Source of the DNA: Bimuria novae-zelandiae CBS 107.79
Taxonomy: Eukaryota; Ascomycota; Dothideomycetes; Pleosporales; Didymosphaeriaceae
Direction: 5' to 3'
Length of the DNA: 64,000 nucleotides
Assembly: GCA_010015655.1 (NCBI GenBank)
Contig: ML976696.1
Coordinates: forward strand, 62,001 to 126,000
The notes below the pieces were generated by a model. That model did no database searches, was not told the origin of the DNA, and worked only from the letters and a program-made list of their open reading frames with translations. The translations under genes were made by a program, and so were the position numbers. Shown here one piece after another: positions 21,826 to 32,726 of this stretch. The first letter of the stretch is position 1. Each line of letters opens with the position of its first letter.

Positions 21826-22474
21826 ATGGATCACTCGCGAGATCCTTGCCCTTGGGTCGCTCTCAATGATTTCGGCGGTGCCTTTTGCATGGGAGTACGT
21901 TTATGTAGCGCCCAATCGGGTCAATTACGTCATCTCGGCTGCTAACGATTCATAGGCCGTGGGTGGAGCTATCTGGCATGGAGTGAAGGGCTTCCGGTAC
22001 GCACCATGATCGTGCTTGGAATACTACCACAGTGGTTGTTCAAATGCTGATATGCTCAAAGCAATTCACCGTACGGCGAGCGCCGCATAGGCGCAATTAC
22101 GGCCATCAAGGCACGCGCACCGGTTCTCGGCGGTAACTTTGGTGTTTGGGGTGGGCTGTTTTCGACATTCGACTGCGCCGTGAAAGGCATCAGGTTCGCG
22201 AGATATATCCGTGGACCTACAAGGGTTTGGAAAACTGATGGGTAGCAGGAAGAAGGAGGATCCCTGGAACGGCATCCTAGGCGGCTTTTGCACAGGTGCC
22301 GCCCTCGCCGTCCGCGGAGGTGCTAAAGCAATGCGCAACAATGCCATTGCTTGTGGTGTTCTCATCGGAGTTATCGAAGGCGTCGGAATCATGTTCGGGC
22401 GGATGATGGCTGAGAATACACGCTTGGAGGCCCCGCCAGCTCCACCTCAGCAGCAACAGGCGGCTATTGCCTGA
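21826..22474 (+). CDS. TIM17: Mitochondrial inner membrane translocase subunit Tim17
   Basis: Four exons are inferred: 21826-21894, 21956-21996, 22062-22193 and 22249-22474. The introns have GTACGT, GTACGC and GTTCGC donors and 3' AG sites, and the total is 155 aa. The protein begins [20 protein letters not shown], contains [14 protein letters not shown], then [16 protein letters not shown] and [17 protein letters not shown]. These are the Gly-rich transmembrane helices and the [G]FxxxDC pattern of Tim17/22/23 proteins. It forms part of the TIM23 presequence translocase in the inner membrane. Length is normal for Tim17. The two Cys near residues 8 and 79 fit the conserved disulfide pair of this subunit. 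Confidence 0.95.
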
Positions 22475-22639
22475 GGGGAGGCAGGCTATCAAGGAGACGA
22501 GGCAAAGAGCTCAAGGCTGATTGCATTCAGCCTGGCGTTTGGAGTATGGAAACACGGTTGGTTAACAGGGCTACTCGTTTTGGCCATTAGCACTTGTGCA
22601 GAACTAACCAAGAATATATTTGTTCATCAGCCCATCTAC

Positions 22640-22955
22640 TGTTCTACCAAAAATGTATCTTCAGTACTATAATATACTATCATCGCCATAATACATTGTA
22701 ATTCTGTTGGCGTACTATTATCGCAATAATATATTATTATCTTGTCAGTGAACTATAGTGCTGACAATGCATTTTGATGCTGCCAGTGTACTGTAACCAC
22801 GATGGTACATTATAATATTGTTAGTGTACTATCGTCGTGATAATGTATAATAATGCTGCCAGTGTACTATTGCCTCAATAATGCATTTTTATGCTGGCAG
22901 TGTACTATCGTCGCGATAATGCATTATTATCCTGTCAGTGTACCATCACTTGACT
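22640..22955. repeat. 38-bp AT-rich minisatellite, about 7-8 diverged copies
   Basis: A 38-bp unit of the form CAGTGTACTATCGTCGCGAT followed by AATGCATTATTATCCTGT is repeated head to tail. Five consecutive copies from about 22755 keep exactly 38-bp spacing, and earlier copies are more diverged. It lies between the TIM17 3' end and the next plus-strand gene. Each unit carries a core of dyad symmetry around the central ATAATGCATTATTAT. No coding frame is maintained. Confidence 0.85.
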
Positions 22956-23315
22956 CAGCCTGCCCCGCCTTCACGCAGGTAAGTGAAGAAATAGTGAGCC
23001 GGCACGGGAAAGACAGCCGTCCCACTGTCTATATAAGTTTGTTTCCAGCCCACCTACTTCTTCCCTTCTACACCACACTACACAACCTGTGGTCGCCCTC
23101 GCAGGTAAGTACTTCCTATCTTCAGCACGTTAATGCTCAGTCAATACGCTCAACCCGCGTGCCTTGACTTGGGGTTGACCTTTGCTCTGCAAACGGAAGA
23201 TTTGCGCACCTGCGTGTTGCCCCACGCAACGCTCTCGCACCCATAATGTGTTAAAACTGTTATTGACCCTCCAGAGACAACACACGACACTCAGCACACT
23301 CAACACACCAACACC

Positions 23316-24880
23316 ATGAACCAGCCTCACGACGTCCAGGTCGTGCTCAGCCATGACCGCAAGTATCCATTCCACGCGAGCACGCTCGCCCGCAACAGCA
23401 TCTTCTTCGCGAAGCTGCTGACGGAGCCGCAGGCTGCGAAGCTTAGCACCAAGGCCAAGGCTGCGGGCATGGCGCGCTGGCTCGTCGAGCTCGTAGAGAT
23501 GAACTCCACCAAGCACCCCGCCGGTCAGCTGGCCCTAGTTGTAAGTATATCTCTTTCCGTGTTGTACAGCACACTGTCTTGCCCCAAGATCCCCCAAGTC
23601 TTTTTGCTGACTGGCATGATAGGATTTGTCGCCCAACGGTGAGCGCGTCGACGGCTTCTCTGGCCGCGTCTTCAACGAGAACGGTCGCGTGCCGACCAAG
23701 CTGTTCGACTACTGGGAGCGAGTCCTGTACGCATTCTATGGCACCGACATCCGTATCGCCGACGAGGACATGGGCGCCGCGCTCAGCGACTGCATCGGGC
23801 TCATCCAGGTCGCCGAATACCTGGGATGCATCCACCTTATCGGTAAGTTTTCCGCCACTGTATTGCCCAGCCTGGGACAACATAGCACCCTGAAAAAGTT
23901 TCAGCAGACTGACCGAGGGCATGCAGGCAAACCCGTCGAGATCGCGCTGCTCAAGCACGGCCAGGTTCTCTTCCGCGCTATCCAAACCACCCCTCATGCC
24001 TGGGCCAACATGAGCTTCCGCATAACCTCGGAGCTCATCTTCCGCGAAGCCCTCATCCATCTTGCTGGTCGCTGGAACCACTGGAAGAAGGACCGCGCAT
24101 GCATGGAATCACTCCGCGGCACGCCCGCCGCAAAGATGCTCGCTGAGAAGTACCATCAGCGTCTCGTCCAGAAGTCGCGCGCTCTGGAGAACAAGCTCAT
24201 GAGTCATTATCCCGGCGACATGGCCATGCCCAAGGAAGACATTCCCATCAAGGTAATCATTTCGTTTTCCTTTTGTTTGATATACTTTGCTGACGTTTTT
24301 GAAGCGCGAAGAGTATGCCAAGGACATCTTGGTGTGGATGGCGCTCACGTGGTTCCGTCACTGGTTCGGCCAGCGCATCATCGCCGGGAAAGGCTACTTC
24401 GCTGACGACGGTGGCTACGCACTGTACAAGGCCATCGGTGCAGGCGGTGACGCGTACATGGACAAGGCCATCCTCACACAATTTCACGGCATGTTTCCGA
24501 TCACAAAGAAGGCCCTCAACGTCTTGGAGAACCACCTCCTTGAGATCAAGGAGTGCATGGCCGAGTGGGTTCAGAAGAGCAATTTGCTGAAGAGCAATTG
24601 CCAGCTTAATGTTCAAATGTACCCGGTTGAGTATATCACTTGCGTGGAATTCGAAAATGGCGATTTCCCTTGGTTGGCGAAGGAGCAAGAGGAGGCTGCG
24701 AAATTGAAGCGAGGTCGGAGGCCTGGCGGAAACGACATTACGGCTCGGAATCTCGAGGCAGCCAAGCGCCATCAGGAGCAGCGCGAGGTCAGCACCGGCT
24801 CGGATGATGGCATGATGGATGAGGGTGAGGAAGAGGACGAGCAACCGGTGCGCGATCCAAAGCGTAGCCGCGTTGGCTGA
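23316..24880 (+). CDS. BTB/POZ-like domain protein
   Basis: Four exons are inferred: 23316-23540, 23623-23842, 23927-24252 and 24305-24880. All introns have GTAAGT/GTAATC donors and AG acceptors. The joined frame is 448 aa. The N-terminus MNQPHDVQVVLSHDRKYPFH followed by ASTLARNSIFFAKLLTEP resembles the first strands and helix of BTB/POZ domains of fungal stand-alone BTB proteins. LFDYWERVLYAFYGTDIRIA and IGLIQVAEYLGC match the later BTB helices. The C-terminal part is alpha-helical and ends in an acidic, basic-flanked tail (MDEGEEEDEQ...PKRSRVG) that may be nuclear. BTB domains mediate dimerisation and Cul3 binding. No second domain was recognised. Confidence 0.75.
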
Positions 24881-25215
24881 GCGAGTAGCCCCAGGCTGGC
24901 GGTTTTCCTGGCGGTTTCTGAGCGAGGATGGGCGGCTGAGGTATACCAGGTTGGCGTTTTCCGGGCGGTTTTTCTGATTGAGGATAGGTTGCTGAGGTCT
25001 ACCAGGCTGGACTTTTATCTGACGGGCCTTTGAGAAAAGTGAGGAGCTTTGGCGTTCGGATATGGAATGGCGTTGAAGGAAATTTGATTTTGTACAGTAT
25101 AGCCTAACAGTACTTGGCGGGAATTGGTTCGTCTACCTCCCTAGCCAGATAGAATCCACCTCATGACTTTATCACATCCTGCTTCTCTTCCCCTAACCCG
25201 TCCACCAATGCCAAA
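24881..25215. other. Convergent spacer with a 55-bp imperfect duplication
   Basis: Two adjacent copies of a unit starting CAGG(C/T)TGGCG...GAGGT(A/C)TAC occur at about 24893-25005, downstream of the BTB-like gene. No gene was seen. Confidence 0.5.
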
Positions 25216-25510
25216 TCACTCGTCCTCAAACCCGCTCGGTCTCGGTCTCGGTCCCTTTGGTACTATTCTCCCGTCAGCAAATTCTCCCTTGCCCCTCCAT
25301 ATTCCCAATAATATACGTACTCGGATACGTCTGCGGCACCTTCGCAATCCTCTCATAGCCCAGATACTTCCTCGTCGGTATCACAACAGCCATGATAGTC
25401 GGGCCGGCGAGCCCCACGCAGATAGAGTAGAAGTACGCGGGCTTATTGATCGACGCCCAGCGGAGGTAGCGCAGAGGCTGTTTGAAGAAGAAGGGCGCGG
25501 TCGACGACAT
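25216..25510 (-). CDS. NUXM: NADH:ubiquinone oxidoreductase 9.5 kDa subunit (complex I accessory)
   Basis: Exon 1 is 25321-25510, exon 2 is 25216-25262, and the 58-nt intron has GTACGT, branch CTGAC and ATAG. The product is 78 aa. The sequence MSSTAPFFFKQPLRYLRW, NKPAYFYSICVGLAGP and, across the splice, TYPVPKGPRPRPSGFEDE follows the family pattern. That pattern is an N-terminal aromatic/basic segment, one transmembrane helix and a Pro-rich TYP.P.GPR tail ending in acidic residues. The intron is required, because without it the tail is lost. It is a membrane-arm accessory subunit of mitochondrial complex I. The upstream in-frame Met (MGKEESAN) is less family-like, so the inner ATG was chosen. 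It is divergent from WBP1, 257 bp apart. Confidence 0.88.
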
Positions 25511-25767
25511 TGTGGCCTGTTTCCCCGCATTAGCACTCTCCTCCTTCCCCAACTTATAGGCAGGGCTCTTACAATCGGTGTCCGGCGCAGCAAGGCGTGC
25601 TCAATGGCTTTCACGGTTTCGGTGGTGAGGTTGGGGTTGGAGCTTAGCTCCCGCACGGAGAAATGTCGGGGCGGGCGGGCGGCAGGGCTTGGCGTGGCAT
25701 ACGTACTCCAAACGAGCTCTGTGGAGAGTGCGAGAGCGTTTTACTCACACGTCAACGCAACGAGATC

Positions 25768-27419
25768 ATGAGGTGGTTGTTTTCGTTTTTAGCGTTTGCG
25801 CTACTGGGCGCGGTGCAGGCACTGAGCTACGCAGGGAGCAGACTGTTGGTTATTCTAGAGGACAAGGCGGAGAGGGAGAAGTATAGTGTGCTGTTGGAGG
25901 ACTTGAGCAGTAAGTGGATATTTTCTGACTCTCCGATGCCTGGAGTGTGGATTGAGCTGGAATGGGACTGTTGGAAGTTCAAAGTGGTCGGTGTGGATTG
26001 AATTGGAGCTTCAAGATTTGATTGCGCGGATTCAAAACACCTTGCTACTGCTGAAAGGCATTGGAAGCTTGTCGCATTGCTTCTACTTACCAGAGCAACC
26101 GCTAACAAGATGATCAGGTCGGGGCTTCCACACAACAGTCGAGTCTCCCAAGGCAGGCAAGCTCTCCCTCTTCCGCCATGGCGAACGCGCCTACGACCAC
26201 GTTATCCTCCTCCCCACTAAATCCAAGGGTCTCGGGCCCGCCCTCACCGCAAACCAATTTCTTGACTTCATGAAGAAGGAAGGAAACGTCATCGTTGCGC
26301 TGTCCAGCGACCACGCCACGCCCACCTCCGTACAGTCAATGCTCCTTGAGCTCGATGTTCACATTCCGTCGGCCAAGGGCGACGTAGTGGTCGACCACTT
26401 CAACTACGATTCTAAATCCGCGGCGGACAAGCATGATGTGTTGTTGCTGCCTTTCCCCAAGGCAATCAGGCCAGATGTTAAGAACTACTTCGCGGGTGAG
26501 GGGCTTATTGCGGTCCCTCGCGCTGTAGGCCAGACGCTGGGTAATGAGAGCCCGCTCATCGAGCCTGTTCTCCGTGCTCCGAGCACGGCGTACAGCTACA
26601 ACCCGAAGGACGAGGCTGATGCGGTCGAGGATCCTTTTGCGACAGGCGAGCAGCTAAACATTGTGTCTGCGATGCAGGCTCACAACTCGGCGCGCTTGAC
26701 CGTCGTCGGTTCCGCTGAGCTGTTGCAGAACAAGTGGTTTTCCGAGAAGGCCACGCTCAACGGCCAGGCTGTTAAGACCGCGAACCGCGACTTCGTCCAG
26801 AAGCTTACGTCCTGGACGTTCAAGGAGACTGGTGTTCTCAAGATGGGCAAGCTGCTTCACTACCACGATGAGGGTGTGAGCAAGAAGCTGAACACAAGCC
26901 TTGCTATTTCCGAGCACAACCCCAAGATCTACCGCATTAAGGAGGACGTTGTAAGTATCGATCTAGTCTCTTGCTCAATTGCTTTCTAACTCGTTCTAGG
27001 CCTTCCAAGTCGAGATCTCCGAATACGAAAACGACCACCTCGCGCCATTCTTCCCGACTGATAACGACGCCATCCAGCTCGAATTCAGCATGCTCTCCCC
27101 CTTCCACCGCCTCAACCTTACCCCAATCTCGCAGACCGCAAACTCGACTATCTTCGGCGTCTCCTTCCGTACCCCGGATCAACACGGCATCTTCAACTTC
27201 CGCATCGACTACCGTCGTCCCTTCCTGACGAACATAGACGAGAAGCGTCAAGTAACGGTCCGCCACTTTGCGCACGACGAGTGGCCGCGGAGTTGGCAGA
27301 TTAGCGGTGCGTGGGTGTGGATCGGAGGTATCTGGGTTACCGTTATTGGTTGGGTCGCTTTTGTGGCGTTGTGGTTGTATAGTGCACCGACGGAGAAGAG
27401 CGTGAAGAAGACGCAGTAA
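25768..27419 (+). CDS. WBP1: Oligosaccharyltransferase beta subunit (Wbp1/OST48)
   Basis: Three exons are inferred: 25768-25909, 26118-26950 and 27000-27419, giving 464 aa. The N-terminal signal peptide is MRWLFSFLAFALLGAVQALS, followed by SRLLVILEDKAEREKYSVLLEDLSSRGF. The central lumenal region contains HVILLPTKSKGLGP and FMKKEGNVIVALSS. One transmembrane helix (WIGGIWVTVIGWVAFVALWLY) lies just before the C-terminus KKTQ, a KKXX ER-retrieval signal. In the ER, Wbp1 supports N-glycan transfer onto Asn as part of the oligosaccharyltransferase complex. The first intron is long (208 nt). An ordinary-length family member. Confidence 0.94.
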
Positions 27420-27872
27420 ATGTGTAGAGAGGGTGGTCGGAGACAAAGGGTTTGATATGGAAATGGCAGAGGAAGGATGGTGAATAAGGAAGCATGAGTC
27501 CCATATAAGCGATGATTGGGCGCGTGTACATTATGGAGTTTATCAAGGCCTAGGTAGGCTTGGATGGGAATGTTAAAAGCGTGGTTAGAGCTATCGATGG
27601 CATATGGTTTATATTTGGTTCATGGTGCTTCTGTGCTCAAAGGAAGGCAGCGACAACGATGCAGTTAGTGACGCTTGTGTCCCCATTCCATCGATTTCGA
27701 GCGTTTCGGCACAGCTAACAGGGATACAATAATGTCAAATCGACGTGCCCGGAACACGAAAGCGTTCGCGGTGATAACAGGGCGGATCGTCGTCCTATGG
27801 TGATATTTTAATTTAGAGTGCTTTTACACCACTGACATATACATCATGGCTTCCGTCCAAATGCTGCCCTTC
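27420..27872. other. Convergent spacer, no gene seen
   Basis: Lies between the 3' ends of WBP1 and the zinc transporter gene. Probably both 3' untranslated regions. Confidence 0.45.
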
Positions 27873-29021
27873 CTAATTACAGCACTTCAGCGGCTCGCAC
27901 AGCGTCCCACACGTGATTCTACACTTTTCCGCTCCCAGCTGCTCTCCACCTTGTACCCGCACATCCCCACCATCCGCCAACTCCGGCTGCAGCGTCGCGC
28001 TATGAATCCCATATGCGTGCAGGCACTCACTAATCACCTTCGCCCTGCCCATGAACTCTTTCACCCCTGTATCCGTCACCACCACATGCGCGCTCGCCAA
28101 GCTCTTCGTCTGGTTCAGCCGCCACACATGCAGCTCGTGCACGCCCAGCACGCCGGGGATGCTCTCAAGATCCTTCTTCACGTGCTCCAGGGCGACGCCT
28201 TCGGGGGCCGTCTCGAGGAGGATGGTGCCGGAGCGCCGGGTGAGCGGGATGGCGGTCGCGAGGATCATGAGCGCGATGTAGAGCGATATGGCGGGATCGA
28301 TGTAGAACCGTTTAGGCGAGTGGGTGAGCCAGATTACGAGCGCGGAGGTGATGACGCCGATGTTGTTGAAGGCGTCGCCGAGTACATGGATCATGGCGCT
28401 GAGCATGCCGAGGTCGCGGTGGGGTTTGGATGCGAGGAGTTTGCCGTGCTCGTGCTCGAGGTGGTCGGGGTGGGAGATGGAGAGCTCGTCGGAATGGTCG
28501 TGATCATGGGAGGCCTCTTCGTCGTGGCTGTGGGAGTGGGAATGCGAATGTGCGTCTCCGTGGCTGTGGCTGTGACCGTGGCCGTGGCCGTCGCCGTGGT
28601 CGTGCTCGTGCTCGTGTAGGAATATCCCGCTGATGAGGTTGAGGGCCAGGCCGACTGATCCGACGATGAGGACAATTTGCGGTCTCTCGACTTCTTTGAT
28701 GTCGATGAAGCGTTCGATGGATTGGAGGAAGATGGAAAGACCAAGGGCGAGGAGGAAGACGCCGTTGAAGAAGGCGCCGAGGAGGGTGGCGCGCGCCCAC
28801 CCGAATGATAAGGCTACAGGTGCATTTTTGCGCTCTTGCATGTGGACTGCGACGAGGGCGACGACGAAGCCTATGATATCGGTGAGATAGTGGAAGGCAT
28901 CAGCGACAAGGGCGAGGGATTTGGTGTAGAAGCCCGTTGAGATTTCGGCGAGGAAGAAGGCGACTGATATGGCGATGACTGCTCGGAGCCTGTTTTTTCG
29001 GGAAACTTGGAATCGAAGCAT
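27873..29021 (-). CDS. ZRC1: Vacuolar zinc transporter, cation diffusion facilitator (Zrc1/Cot1 type)
   Basis: A single exon of 382 aa starts MLRFQVSRKNRLRAVIAISV. The frame is open further upstream, but this Met precedes the first transmembrane helix directly, as in the family. The zinc-site motifs are visible: DAFHYLTD in helix II (HxxxD) and HVLGDAFNN in helix V (HxxxD). Between helices IV and V is a His-rich cytosolic loop (HEHEHDHGDGHGHGHSHSHG and more), the hallmark of Zrc1/Cot1. The C-terminal domain has GVLGVHELHVWRLNQTKSLAS, a typical CDF dimerisation sequence. It exports Zn2+/H+ into the vacuole and gives zinc and cobalt tolerance. The tail after AYGIHSATLQPE is Cys-bearing (EKCRITCGTLCEPLKCCN). 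Confidence 0.93.
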   Translation of the reverse strand: MLRFQVSRKNRLRAVIAISVAFFLAEISTGFYTKSLALVADAFHYLTDIIGFVVALVAVHMQERKNAPVALSFGWARATLLGAFFNGVFLLALGLSIFLQSIERFIDIKEVERPQIVLIVGSVGLALNLISGIFLHEHEHDHGDGHGHGHSHSHGDAHSHSHSHSHDEEASHDHDHSDELSISHPDHLEHEHGKLLASKPHRDLGMLSAMIHVLGDAFNNIGVITSALVIWLTHSPKRFYIDPAISLYIALMILATAIPLTRRSGTILLETAPEGVALEHVKKDLESIPGVLGVHELHVWRLNQTKSLASAHVVVTDTGVKEFMGRAKVISECLHAYGIHSATLQPELADGGDVRVQGGEQLGAEKCRITCGTLCEPLKCCN

Positions 29022-29972
29022 CCTGAGAAGGAGGGGAGTATGAATTAACCGAACAGGTGTACGAGGAATTGCTGTGGTGTGCTTTCCGTATCCGTGGAGG
29101 TATCTAGTGTGCTGTACCTTCCCGGAATGAATGCTCTGCCTTGGAAAAAAAAAAGTAAGGCAAAAGATGCGGAGAGATCTTGCGCAGGGAATCAATGAAA
29201 TATATATGACTATGTACGTTCCCTGTACTCGAATGCCATGTAGGACAAACGGATTGCGACAAGTTTGACTGCGGTTGCTGGCAGATTGACAGAAAAATGA
29301 AGACCTTGATGTGTAGTTTAATCAGAGAGAAGACGAAGAGAACAATCTTCAGACCTACCTAAATAGAGGGGTGGTTAGTTATTGAGGTATCCGATGACAT
29401 ATCGCTGGTAACATATCGATGCTGCACTGAAACAGGGATGAGATCCCCGTGTCGCAGGCTCTCGAGCTGTTAACAACACGTTATTGATCACATTTACTAT
29501 AGGTGCAGGACAGATTCTACTAATGCAGGTGTAACATGGTGCCGTTGTGGGAAGCCTTTGTGAATGGATCGATGCGAACGTGGCACGCCTACCGGGCAGG
29601 TAGCGCGAGGGTGATGTGTGGTACAGCTTGTACCAGGGAAAATCAAGTGTAGTGAAAGCCGCGTAACTATTTTTTAGAGCCCAGAACAAAGGTACAAGAT
29701 CGTCACTAGATGTTGTCGACAGTTGGCATTTATAGCAGACTTCTGGGAAGGATGGAGGATATGGTATTTTACCGGCGCCATGTGATGGCGCGATCGGGCT
29801 GCTACAAACGGACAAGCGCCACCGAGCGATTAACAGCGACCGCCCCCTCCGGCCAGACCTCCATCTCCATAAAAATCCTACTGCCACTTTCCACACGCTG
29901 TAGTTCACGCAGGACACATTCACACCTTTCGCTCTCTAGCTGACCAAGCAATACTGACGACTAACTTTCACA
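29022..29972. other. Spacer between divergent genes, no gene seen
   Basis: Separates the minus-strand zinc transporter and the plus-strand small 4F5/zinc-finger gene. An open frame of 182 codons on the minus strand (29375-29923) has no recognisable motif and is not supported. Confidence 0.4.
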
Positions 29973-30316
29973 ATGGGCAACGGAGCCAAGTATGAGACAA
30001 AAATGCGTAGCAGCTTTGGCGGGGGTACTGACGGCGTCGCAGGGCACAGCAGAAGCGCGAGCGGGCGGGGGATAAGGGCCCCAAGGAGGCAAAGTCCCAG
30101 TTGAAGTCGGTGCGTATAATCTCGTGTTCATAAGTCTCTACCATCTCGCTAAAACGTGTACAGAACGCCGCCGCACAATCGGTCAAGTGCAAGACATGCT
30201 TCCAGTCTTTCCAAACCACCACCGCGCGCAAGATGCTCACCGAGCATGCTACGAACAAGCACTCCAAGAACTTCGAGGACTGCTTCAATCCCGATGACGG
30301 CGTCCAGAAGAAGTAG
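29973..30316 (+). CDS. Small 4F5/SERF-type protein with one C2H2 finger (ZNF706-like)
   Basis: Three exons, 29973-29989, 30043-30109 and 30164-30316, give 78 aa. The protein starts MGNGAKAQQKRERAGDKGPK, the basic 4F5/SERF-like leader of this family, and continues to a C2H2 finger: CKTCFQSF followed by LTEHATNKHSK and EDCF. The very short first exon (17 nt) and both introns (GTATGA, GTGCGT donors) are needed to read it. The family is found across eukaryotes as about 70-80 aa proteins (ZNF706, At2g23090). They are probably nuclear or ribosome-associated, with poorly defined function. Confidence 0.92.
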
Positions 30317-30600
30317 CGCAGCGACAACGGCTCGAGAAATTTACGGTCGAAGATAACGGCGGGGAAGATTTTCTTATTGCATGAGATACCAAATATGAGC
30401 GTGGAGTCCGAGGGCGAGGCGAAGGAGTGCCATAGGCGTAGGGTGGGACTATGTGTGACAGAAATGCACGAACGATTTCACGAACATCTGCTCTTCTCGC
30501 ATTCTCAGTTGCTTACCAGCATGTAGCTAGGCTCATTCTGCTAATGAGGTATCAGGATGGTCCAGTATTGCCGCAGCCTTCTCCACGGTCGCTCTGATTC

Positions 30601-32726
30601 TCATACCTTCCGATGCAACCGCCCAAAGACCACGTCCTTATAGATCCTTTCATTCGGACTTGTGGGAAATGACACGGTGGCTGAAGAACGGCTACAAAGG
30701 CTGAAAGACAGCCCTGGAGCTGGTGACGGTTTACCAACGACGGAAATTACGAGATGCGTTCCCCAAGCGTCCCCCAGAAACATCAAATAACACTTTCCCA
30801 CCAAGAGACAAGCTTCCTCCACCCATCCTGCCCAATTGTGCAATATCTCAGCACCAAACCTCATCGAATTAACTGGCCAATACTCACGAATCATGCTTTC
30901 GTCCCGCGTGGCGCAATGAGTACCACGCAAATCGCCTTGATTGATCTCCATAATCTTGAAACCCTGCGCGCCCAAATGGCGCTTGATCCGAGAACCGTCA
31001 AGTGAGCATCGAATGCCTGACGCCAACATGACTTTCACCTTGCAGTCATCGGTCGCCATCAACCTCAAAAGTGGGTTGGTGAAAGTCTCCAGATATTCTT
31101 CGATCGCGTCCACTCGATCAATGACGATGAGAACCTTCTCCACTTCCATGCTCTTCAACAAGTTCTCCAATACTTTAAACAGTTTTATAATGATTTCGGT
31201 CGGCCCATCTACCTCCATTTCCTTGATCAGCTCAATGTCGTGCTTCACCTGCGCATACTTTCCGTTGTCACGAAACAGCGACTCGCTCAAATGATCTCCT
31301 AACAGTTGAAAGATGAGACTTTTGACCACTGTATCTCCGGAGGTTTGTTTTCCCCCGCAACTGTATTCGAGTTGGCAGAAATGTCGTAACAGAAGAGGTG
31401 GATTTTTCGGGAATATTTTATCAACATTTCTGACAACATCCGTGGCACTAGGAGAAAGCCAACTAAGATCAGTTTGTGGAGGATAATCGGTGGCGCCCCA
31501 CAGAATGATGAGATTCAGTTCATCTGTTTCACACCATGCGCCAAAGCATTCATTGGCGTAGAGCCTTTTTTCAACGTCAAACAGAGCCGGATGCTTCATG
31601 TTGAATGTTTTGGTCCAGAGATCGTCGTAAGTCTCAACCGATGGGTTGACCTCGTTCAAACTTATGTCCATTAGGTGCTGTAGGTGCTCCAGTTGCTCCT
31701 TGTTAACTTCGGCCCGCAGCGCTAATACTGTTAGCAGTGTTTCATCGCATTGTGCAAATGAATGTACCTTGAACATCTCTCATCGTCCTTTCAATTTTCT
31801 CCCCCTGTTCCTGAATTTTGACAGCCTGATCGTCGATTTTTATTTCCACGTCCTTCAGCCTCATGCTGTTGAGAACCTCCATTTCCTTCCTTCTTCAACA
31901 GCAGCTTGTATATCCGAGATCTTGTTCGTGAGCTCCATACTTGGAGGCCGCGCTACGACATGCCACCACCTCCGGTAGGTGCTCATCAAATAGTACCTAG
32001 TTGCGGTATAGAGAAACTCGATGCCCAGTCTATACACAGCTGCTGTGTGTTCTTTCATACGATCGGTAGAGTGGGTCTTATTGACCATTTTGATCCTGCA
32101 GTACTCTTGATGCAAGGTATGTATCTCCGTGTCAATGAGCTCTTCGGTTCTCGCTTTGTTCACCGCAACCTAGTGTACCGCTGATCAGCCAAGTTCGAAC
32201 AGTGAAGAAGGGAATCTCTACCACTAGGAAGAGTGACAGCGCACCATAGGCGGCATCGCCGTCCCCACCTGCACCGGGAGCACCGTTCATGATCTGTATC
32301 ACCCCTGAATAAGCCTCTACGTAGTTTTAGAAATTATCTAGAAACTCTGTTGTCTTGCGTTCCGCACGGTGGAACTTTTTGCGGCTCGTTCTAACAACAT
32401 TGCGCCGTTGCGTAGCGCGACCAATGTAGGTCCGCAAGATCGTTTCGAGCTCTTCAGCTGAAGAACCTTCCAAATACTCCTGTTCTTTGCGCGACAGTCT
32501 CTTCAGCACGTCTTTCGACAAGAACTCGTTCTGCTGCACTTCCGCGGCATTTTAGACGATTCTAATCAATGAGCGAAGTTTGGTGATTGGAAGATGCTAC
32601 ATACCTTTCGACATCGTCGCTCGTCCCCTCCCAAAAGCTTTTAATCACTGATGGCTCATACAATGGGCCGAAGGAAGTCTTCAGCTCCATTGTTTTTGAG
32701 TCACCGGGTTCCGCTAAACGCTCCAT
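30601..32726 (-). pseudogene. NLR/STAND-like fungal protein pseudogene
   Basis: The frame runs over exons 32605-32726, 32225-32561, 31768-32169 and 30601-31727. It starts MERLAEPGDSK, with introns of 43, 55 and 40 nt. The N-terminal helical domain includes AYGALSLFLVAVNKARTEEL, ATRYYLMSTYRRWWHVV and ARPPSMELTNKISDIQAAVE. This matches the N-terminal domain found ahead of fungal NACHT/STAND modules. The later part has LSWLSPSATDVVRNVD, KSLIFQLL and EKVLIVIDRVDAIEEY, a Walker-B-like stretch. A clear P-loop is missing. The gene is dead: TAA at 32552-32554 and TAA at 32327-32329, both explained by CAA to TAA, plus a frameshift inside a GAAG repeat near 31884-31898. Such proteins often act in allorecognition or immunity. 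Family placement is tentative. Confidence 0.65.

Noticed and set aside
22640..22955. CRISPR-like regular repeats
   Set aside because: Units are contiguous and diverged with no unique spacers, in a eukaryotic genome, so this is a minisatellite.
27846..28619. 257-codon plus-strand frame
   Set aside because: Antisense to the His-rich zinc transporter. The valine repeats mirror His codons.
29375..29923. 182-codon minus-strand frame upstream of the small zinc-finger gene
   Set aside because: No motif, and it covers the likely promoter region. Composition is unlike neighbouring genes.
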